Assembly (NCBI GenBank): GCA_017440525.1
Contig: JAFSHB010000138.1
Coordinates: 1 to 37,368, forward strand
Direction of reading: 5' to 3'
DNA from: Oscillospiraceae bacterium
Lineage (GTDB): Bacteria > Bacillota > Clostridia > Oscillospirales > Oscillospiraceae
DNA: 37,368 nt
The first letter of the stretch is position 1, and every line of letters begins with the position of its first letter. Below the pieces are notes generated by a model. That model did not search any database and was not told where the DNA came from. It saw only the letters and a list, made by a program, of their open reading frames with translations. The position numbers and the translations under genes were made by a program. Below, in pieces: positions 32,801 through 37,368 of this stretch.

Positions 32801-35800
32801 CGGCAACACCTATCTCAAGGCCGTGGATGCCGAGCCTGAGTACAGCAACTACTACTATCTGACCTCTTCCGACACGAGCATCGTCTCCGTCGCCAAGGGC
32901 AAGATCACCGGCGTGGCCGAAGGCACGGCCAAGGTTACTGTGACCTATATGCTCACCGGCAAGGAGCCTGTGGAGCGTGTGTTCGATGTCATGGTGGCTG
33001 AAGGCGTGGTCGCCTCCGTGGAGCCCACCGCCGAAAAGACCACCTTGAAGCCCACCGAGGACGGCGTCCAACTGGAAGTCCTCGGTTATGATGCCGACGG
33101 CATCAAGCTGGCTGAGCTGCCTGAGGGTCTGACTGTGACCTACGAGGCAGAGGAGAATGATATCCTCACCGTCTCTGAGGACGGCTATGTCAAGCTCAAG
33201 GGCGTGGAAGGCTCTGCCAAGATCACCGTCACCGTGGTAGAGAACGGCCGCGATATGACGGCCTCCCTCTGGATCACCGTCACCTCCGGCAAGACAGAGC
33301 CCACCCTCTTCACCAATGAAGAGCGTGCCATCGCCCAGGAGAACACCAAGAAGTACAGCTGGGCTTGGCAGGAGATGAACTCCGCCGTGACTTACGCGGA
33401 CTACGTGGTGGAGAACCTGGATAAGTTCTACGACGTGCTGATCTATGAGACCTTCCCCAGAGCTACCGCTGTCGGCTTCAAGTCCGACCCCGATCAGTAC
33501 ACCTGCCGTTATTGTAAGTACGATCTGAACAAGGTCACCTCTCACTACGGCTGGCTGGTGGATCCCATCGAGGATCCCTGGAAGATCCAGTGCCCCATCT
33601 GTAAGAACCGCTTCCCCTCCAACGACTTTGGCGCGTACTATGAGTCGGGTCTTGATGAGCATGGCCGCTTCCACGCCGAACTGGCCGATCCTCAGTATCT
33701 GGTCAACGAGCTCTATCCCGAGATGGGCGAGGGCTGGGGCGTCGATGACGGCTTCGGCTATGTGACCGGCAATGTCTACTACAACGGCGTGCAGGAAGTC
33801 CATACCTACATCGCGTACTACATGCACTGCGTCTTTGACGGTCTGGGCAAGTCCAAGAACGACATGACAGGTGCCTTGGACAACCTCCGCAAGGCTTATA
33901 TCTACACCGGCGATGAGAAGTACGGCTCGGCCGGCGCGATCTTGCTCTCCCGTGTGGCGGAGATCTATCCCGAGTACGATATCTACAAGTATTCCTACAG
34001 CTACCCCGCAGGTGACGGTAACTCCCACCGCGGTAAGTTCATCGGCTCCATCTGGGAGGCGACCACCATGGGCCAGTGTCTGGCACAGGCGGCTGACGCT
34101 TTCTGGCCCGCCATGGATAATGACGATGTGATCGAATATCTGAAGGGCCGCGCGGTGCAGTACCATCGCGATCCCGAGGTCATCGACCCCGAGTATGTCC
34201 GCGATCTGGTGGATGAAGGCATCCTGCTGGAGATCCGTGACGCGGTCTACACCGGCTATGCAGACGGCAACTTCGGTATGGAGCAGGCCGCCATGGCTTA
34301 TGCCGCTGTGGCACTGGCAAGACTCCCCGAGTCCGACGAGATGATCGACTGGATCTTCCGCTACGGCGAGAAGGAAGGCACAGGCAGAAATCAGATCTAC
34401 ACCGGCGGTCTCGTCATGTACAACATCGTGAATCTGGTCTGCCGTGACGGCTTCGGCAACGAAGGCTCCCACGCCTACAACGCCATGTGGTACACCAACC
34501 TTCTGGAGGTCGCTGATGCGCTCAACGGCTTCGATCTGGTGGAAGGCGCGGACCTGTGGGCCAACCCCAAGTTCGTCAACATGGTCGGCGGTATGATGAA
34601 GCTGACGACCATGGGCTGTGTGATCCCCTCCTTCGGTGAAGCAGGTCATATCCAGTTCCATAAGAGCGGTATGGATGTTGACTCCATGCTGGCAGGCTTC
34701 GTGGCCACCGGCAACCGCGATCTGGCTGTGGCGATCTATGCCGCCAACGGCAATAAGACCGACGGTCTCCACGGTACCATCTTCACAAAGGATCCCGAAA
34801 GCGGCATCAGAGCGCAGATCGAGCGCATCGTTGCCGAGGACGGCTATTACAACTTCTCCGAGTCCAATATGCTCTGCGGTCTCGGTATGGCGTTCCTCCG
34901 TGAAGGTCCTGTGCAGTATCTGGGCGCCAAGAATGCCGATCAGTTCTCCGACTACTGGCTGTTCTTCGGCCGTACCGCGGGCGGCGCGCATGTCAACTTG
35001 GATCTGCTGAACATCGATATCGATGCCTTCGGTCTGAACCTGTCCTCCGACCTTGGCTATCCTACCACTGTCAACGCGCAGAGCCCCGAGCGTATGCAGT
35101 TCACCCTGCACACCACCTCTCATAACACGGTCATCGTCAATGACAAGGCCCAGCTGGGTGTGGAACCCAACCAGTTCCCCATGCACTTTGAAGATGCAGG
35201 CAAGGCCAAGGTCATGGATGCCGATGCGAGCCGTGCCTATGAAGAGACCGATATCTACAGAAGGACCATGGTGGTCATGGATAACGGTGATGGCGTCAAC
35301 TACGCAGTCGACTTCTTCCGTATCCTGGGCGGCCGTGAGCATGTGTATTCCTTCCACGCCGCTACCATGAAGGATCCCGTCACCACGGGCCTTGAATTCA
35401 CCTATCAGCCTATGGGCACCTACGCAGGCGCCGATGTTGCCTTCGGTGACCATACCGTCAATCCCGGTACGACCGACGCGGCGGCAAACCAGGGCTCCGG
35501 CTACAGCTGGCTGTACAATGTCAACCGTGACGATGCGCCTGAGACCTACTTTGCCCTCGACTGGCCTGTTGAGGACTTCAAGAGCCGTCTGACCACATCT
35601 GCCGGTATCCATCTGAAGCTGCACATGGTCTCTGAGGAGCCTATGACCGAAGTGGCGACTGCCCACGGTCAGCCCCCCCAGAATGCCAACAACCCTGAGT
35701 TCATCGAGTATGCCATGATCCGCCGCAGCGGTGACAACGGTATGGACACCCTGTTCACCTCCGTTATCGAGCCTTATCAGCATCAGTCCTATATCGCCTC

Positions 35801-37368
35801 CGTGGAACTGCTGGATGCCGTTCTGGTGGAAGGCACCGAGGGCATCACGGATAAGGCCGCGGTCCTCAAGATCACGCTGGAAAATGGCCGCGAGGACTAT
35901 GTCGTCTACGCGACCAACCCCGACTGCACCTACTCCATCTGTGAGGATGGTGAGGAAGTCTTCAAGTTCAAGGGCTTCTCCGGTGTGGCCTCCTATGAGG
36001 GCGGTATGCTGACCTATGCATGGGGCAATGAAGTGACCACCATCGAAGATGCCCATATGGGTGCAGTCATCGAGGATGCACTGCCTGCCGCGACCGGTAC
36101 CGTCACCGACTTTACCAAGGGTCTGGCTGATGAGTACTTCATGACCATCACGCTCGATCAGGAGCTGACTGCTGAAGATCTGGCAGGTCGCTACATCTAT
36201 GTGGATAACGACCGCCAGCAGAACGGTGCTTACCGCATCTATGGTGCGGAAGTCGATGGCAATGTGGCAGTCCTCGATCTGCATACGCAGGATATGGTCC
36301 GCAGCTATGTGGATCCCACCGACCTGGATATGGGCTATATCCACAACATCGAAGAAGGCCAGACCTTCACCATCCCCCTGTCCGCTACCTTCGATTCTGC
36401 TTCCTTGGTGAACTACACGGCAGATACGGTCGTCAAGGCCGGCAACAAGCTGAACATGGCGATCGGTGTGGCGGGCTCCGGCTGTACCTATGCACTGGAA
36501 GGTGCCGTCACCGGTATGAAGTTCGATACCAAAACAGGTACGATCACCTGGACCACCTCCAAGACCATGGTGGGCCGCTATCCCGTCACCGTTAAGGCTG
36601 TGGATGCCGATGGAGATGTGCTGGCGACCATGTCCTTCACCATCTATGTGGTCGCCTACACCGGCTCTTCCTACGATGCTTCTGTCTGTAAGCATGCCAA
36701 GGCTGTGACCTACACCGTGGATGGCACGACCGAGACCGTCTGCCCTGCCTGCGGCACGATCACAAAGACCGCCGTGGAGGACGAGCCTGAAGTGACCGAG
36801 AAGTTCAAGTTCGTTGGCTCCAACATGACTTTGGGCAACGAGCTGAAGCTGAACTTCATGGTGGATACCGCCGATCTGAAGGACGGCTATACTGCTCTCA
36901 TCACCCACAAGGGCGAGACTGTGGAAGCGAGCTTCAACAAGTACAACAGCACCTACAGCTTCGTGAGCCAGTCCGTTGCCGCCAAGGAGATGGCAGATGC
37001 CATCGAAGTGGTGGTCGTGGATGCAGACGGTAACGAAGTCTCCGAGGTCTATACCGGCTCTGTGAGAGACTACGCCATGAAGGCGCTGACTGCCGCAAGC
37101 TCCTCCGCCAAGGTCAAGACCATGGTGGTGGATATGCTGAACTACGGCGCGGCGGCACAGACCTACTTCGAGTATAACGAAGCCGATCTTGCCAACAAGC
37201 TCCTGACCGATGCCCAGAAGGCTTGGGCGACACCTGAGGTCGCCTGCACCGATAAGCGTGTCAAGGGCGAGAACTACTACGGTTCCAACCTGAGCCTGGA
37301 GGATAAGATCCTGCTGAACCTGTACTTCAAGAACTGCACCGAGGGCATGACCGCCGAGGTCTCCTACA
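26892..37368 (+). CDS. Giant secreted multidomain heparinase II/III-type polysaccharide lyase (3' partial)
   Basis: Open from the ATG at 26892 (AAGGAAGG upstream) to the right edge: 3492 residues and no stop. Residues 1-34 form a signal peptide (KRLLSAILVLVMVLGVVPGG, cleavage after AQA). Four or five related beta-sandwich modules lie at about 45-253, 311-540, 647-867, 942-1097 and 1791-1937; modules 1-3 share N-x-YVNG, FGG and L-x-EG-x-N. Between the first three are Cys-pair ribbons (CDNCG, CSVCG at 278-304; CEKCG, CQKCG, CGVCG at 553-637). Ig/Big_2-like domains (about 868-942, 1098-1282, 1486-1790, 1940-2136) and a CBM4/9-like region (1283-1485) follow. The lyase core begins near 2138: paired CxxC (2205/2208, 2234/2237) with FPSNDFGAYYESG, EGSHAYNAMWY (H2527, Y2529), GGAHVNLDLL (H2700) and HTTSHNTVIVND (H2744). 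Next are a putative-Ig domain (about 3170-3257), another CPACG and a conserved unnamed domain (SVRDYAMKALTA, MLNYGAAAQTYF). The core should cut uronic-acid polysaccharides by elimination; target unknown. Confidence 0.87.
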   Translation, partial: MKNMMKRLLSAILVLVMVLGVVPGGVFTGTKAQAAEAESTTVVCDFKDFAMESAAAAEDSADHWWNQLRAGGDDYSKIVGCDYAQTMTNIAAYNGAENSMLAALKDENWTINETESVLTNAYFAKKVWLNADSEVEWGLALNSTSYTAATNPPRARLVFDIKVPEAGQYRVDLDAFLSSETEPQTGVRGNGTANLYVNGTQFKSEVSFGGERGTTTINVAEYVSLKEGINTFTIEACRAAYMMYFNSITLTEIVCDCEDLTAKVEKGLGNTHKEYEQCDNCGKIYNEETVDCTEGDVFLTCSVCGGEMTCVHESVEQMELDYKAMMKAASKTDWWDALPTVNTASGIETKRVGNAYGTAMTADEQAVYAQMQAWLLDNYGWQFDAASALTSSYGNRVYLCADDAVAWGLWHHAYFPFMAARNRMAMEITAETSGWYELELDIYLQNANGTHYPKDASSSTQSAGGYSNVYVNGELVKADVFFGGDNAVSTVSVGTVYLDEGVNIIDLQVSKSNTGATSNVYGGATAAALCGMSMLKMDYVSNTDGSHDLKAVCEKCGEEWGGNVSEECIDTDDDGRCQKCGYLLHCDHPATTEGVKSVGKNRHQYFETCTADGCGAVIDGEIEDCTVGDTEGICGVCGGQIRDLSKISIDFLEIFRKASAETWWADLEDAKEDTKKAGSSTTSDLMTDKQKAAYAKLRQFMLDETGWTIDESVSCLENQYYSSEMFFTTSEKAGWGIAYYPTYIAHASRSKMAFTVNAEEAGWYNLTVGSYKESSTGSSATYTGKYLGGGRTNVYWGDEKLYDEYSFGGSNAYAADSMGMVYLEEGINPVVFDLVKDYNGTTNNGRRCAFIRDLTLTRLDEVEVEESLSAAMDLRTTYLKFDTVIDSTYAAASLDEDVTVASFDADGNLLLTGEAQGETTVVVTSGGEPVCEVPVKVVPKTSIYYDLSKGSEKTAGKKGFAAIKGYDSLPDDGIVSDPWYTYYVEDSAKWNAAQKTAVIKGKTQFTVDVAGEGWHDVMLDLYMQDSGADVEVWMTPGNEGGMDSDYYLGTVNTKSVEKARRQIVLRSIELEKGEYTLTFVAEGELWINAVKFTPADAPKLLLEAKPVADKLGRTMQTQITGKWDNGVTAELRWAGFGWNNDEALYTADIEESVLYITGYVPGEYALQIDVDLAGVSSTITVPITVYETSPLASADVVIDNVQTGLVARYTKQYFDFDLIGEDGEKIYFNEAEITYTAADEDIVAFFEDEAAFMGIANGETDITVSVPAVDFTKTFHITVADAGENLLRTHDGDFEFGEEVTNSIWHWQPGFGPSSSQYKANAWAFGSVHEEENGNHCFRLDINPNGAYNINTTGTEAVLSAGSYVELQPGRMYEISLRARSENMAAPAGSAGGLMFSFQAYDFGAQARGTTLSQVYTSVELEQNDPEWKTYKLRVMAPVEHDGPIYVMPRVILRQSNSADYSLTGFTGTAYVDDFQFREVGFDRLETSLESNPKDTVTPVNMAIHAWSTTGCIVDIGADDMDIIEVVSDNEDVVVVEGAVERKKDLNGTYMPIVPVRLVGMNDAANLITTVNIHGRTLTAYLDMTTTGLKEVLRDVTYDANGVGAVNMKVGDVAEGDVNGRTTQLIPLDEVYIRENGNIYFKSQDSAIAEVDQATGDITAVGEGTVTVTAYAMVEGITRSASVIVNVTDDTDLAAITLSTPVGYVGAGNTMPIALAGSKLSGGPANMDNFAVAWSVDEAALADGIATIDEDGIVTAIKPGTVTVTASTAVQDTVVSASISLNVVENALLPVENVIIDFTDGRTIFGEHAAIDVDGYEINRELTYNKGASILHNYKGGLSCSPGVGKSVAVDVMVRKSGWYTAKATGAIFSYGGISDVFVDDAFVGVLDNKNGGSGSHYGANCNGNTIYLEAGVHTWLVTCTTSGSVFIGSLQLLADNDPNEIAVEPNVKGELMVGETAAVTLTTENASVYGNTYLKAVDAEPEYSNYYYLTSSDTSIVSVAKGKITGVAEGTAKVTVTYMLTGKEPVERVFDVMVAEGVVASVEPTAEKTTLKPTEDGVQLEVLGYDADGIKLAELPEGLTVTYEAEENDILTVSEDGYVKLKGVEGSAKITVTVVENGRDMTASLWITVTSGKTEPTLFTNEERAIAQENTKKYSWAWQEMNSAVTYADYVVENLDKFYDVLIYETFPRATAVGFKSDPDQYTCRYCKYDLNKVTSHYGWLVDPIEDPWKIQCPICKNRFPSNDFGAYYESGLDEHGRFHAELADPQYLVNELYPEMGEGWGVDDGFGYVTGNVYYNGVQEVHTYIAYYMHCVFDGLGKSKNDMTGALDNLRKAYIYTGDEKYGSAGAILLSRVAEIYPEYDIYKYSYSYPAGDGNSHRGKFIGSIWEATTMGQCLAQAADAFWPAMDNDDVIEYLKGRAVQYHRDPEVIDPEYVRDLVDEGILLEIRDAVYTGYADGNFGMEQAAMAYAAVALARLPESDEMIDWIFRYGEKEGTGRNQIYTGGLVMYNIVNLVCRDGFGNEGSHAYNAMWYTNLLEVADALNGFDLVEGADLWANPKFVNMVGGMMKLTTMGCVIPSFGEAGHIQFHKSGMDVDSMLAGFVATGNRDLAVAIYAANGNKTDGLHGTIFTKDPESGIRAQIERIVAEDGYYNFSESNMLCGLGMAFLREGPVQYLGAKNADQFSDYWLFFGRTAGGAHVNLDLLNIDIDAFGLNLSSDLGYPTTVNAQSPERMQFTLHTTSHNTVIVNDKAQLGVEPNQFPMHFEDAGKAKVMDADASRAYEETDIYRRTMVVMDNGDGVNYAVDFFRILGGREHVYSFHAATMKDPVTTGLEFTYQPMGTYAGADVAFGDHTVNPGTTDAAANQGSGYSWLYNVNRDDAPETYFALDWPVEDFKSRLTTSAGIHLKLHMVSEEPMTEVATAHGQPPQNANNPEFIEYAMIRRSGDNGMDTLFTSVIEPYQHQSYIASVELLDAVLVEGTEGITDKAAVLKITLENGREDYVVYATNPDCTYSICEDGEEVFKFKGFSGVASYEGGMLTYAWGNEVTTIEDAHMGAVIEDALPAATGTVTDFTKGLADEYFMTITLDQELTAEDLAGRYIYVDNDRQQNGAYRIYGAEVDGNVAVLDLHTQDMVRSYVDPTDLDMGYIHNIEEGQTFTIPLSATFDSASLVNYTADTVVKAGNKLNMAIGVAGSGCTYALEGAVTGMKFDTKTGTITWTTSKTMVGRYPVTVKAVDADGDVLATMSFTIYVVAYTGSSYDASVCKHAKAVTYTVDGTTETVCPACGTITKTAVEDEPEVTEKFKFVGSNMTLGNELKLNFMVDTADLKDGYTALITHKGETVEASFNKYNSTYSFVSQSVAAKEMADAIEVVVVDADGNEVSEVYTGSVRDYAMKALTAASSSAKVKTMVVDMLNYGAAAQTYFEYNEADLANKLLTDAQKAWATPEVACTDKRVKGENYYGSNLSLEDKILLNLYFKNCTEGMTAEVSY

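Noticed and set aside
30084..36908. A 2274-codon open frame on the minus strand
   Set aside because: It is antisense to the giant lyase, whose plus frame is open across the whole interval with signal peptide and recognisable domains. The antisense protein is rich in His, Gly, Asp and Ile with no domain, as expected from mirror codons in a codon-biased GC-rich gene.

Overview
The window reads as chromosome of a GC-rich gut-type Clostridia bacterium, most likely Oscillospiraceae/Ruminococcaceae-like. The signs are strong AGGAGG ribosome binding sites, many extended -10 promoters (TGn-TATAAT), the low-GC Gram-positive order gdpP-rplI-dnaB, AraC-regulated sugar loci, a DivIVA-domain protein, and very large secreted proteins with Cys-pair and Big_2-like domains. 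There is no sign of phage, insertion sequence, plasmid or CRISPR array. Taxonomy is inference from gene order and style.

Positions 1-5020 hold envelope and transport housekeeping: the end of a MalK/MsmK-type sugar ABC ATPase, a half-size EamA transporter read leftward, a FemXAB peptidoglycan-bridge aminoacyltransferase, an alanine racemase, and an NfeD plus SPFH (stomatin-like) membrane pair.

Positions 5023-12620 hold one rightward operon of conserved genes: gdpP (c-di-AMP phosphodiesterase), rplI, dnaB, tilS, hpt and ftsH, with junctions from a 14-nt overlap to a 121-nt gap that carries a palindromic repeat.

Positions 12599-17425 hold a sugar catabolic cassette. A PocR-domain AraC regulator diverges from three tightly coupled genes: a fucose-isomerase-family ketol isomerase, an FGGY kinase and a class II (zinc) ketose-phosphate aldolase with an altered phosphate-binding loop. 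The set can take an aldose through a ketose phosphate to two trioses, but the substrate is unknown.

Positions 17435-19770 hold a DivIVA-like coiled-coil gene, tRNA-Arg(CCG) and a MATE exporter.

Positions 19880-37368 form a glycan-use region. It has an AraC regulator divergent from a substrate-binding lipoprotein and two sugar permeases (no ATPase of their own), then a cytoplasmic GH29 alpha-L-fucosidase, a third AraC regulator, and divergent from it a giant secreted protein of at least 3492 residues that runs off the right edge. The giant carries four or five related beta-sandwich modules, Cys-pair ribbons, Ig-like domains and a heparinase II/III-type lyase core. The simplest reading is that the lyase cuts a polysaccharide outside, the ABC system imports oligosaccharides, GH29 removes fucose inside, and the isomerase-kinase-aldolase set may use a released sugar. 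The links between these steps are inference.

A family of GC-rich palindromic repeats (often with GTAGGG ends) sits in at least six intergenic gaps. Each of the three AraC-divergent promoter regions has its own pair of direct repeats that look like operator half-sites.
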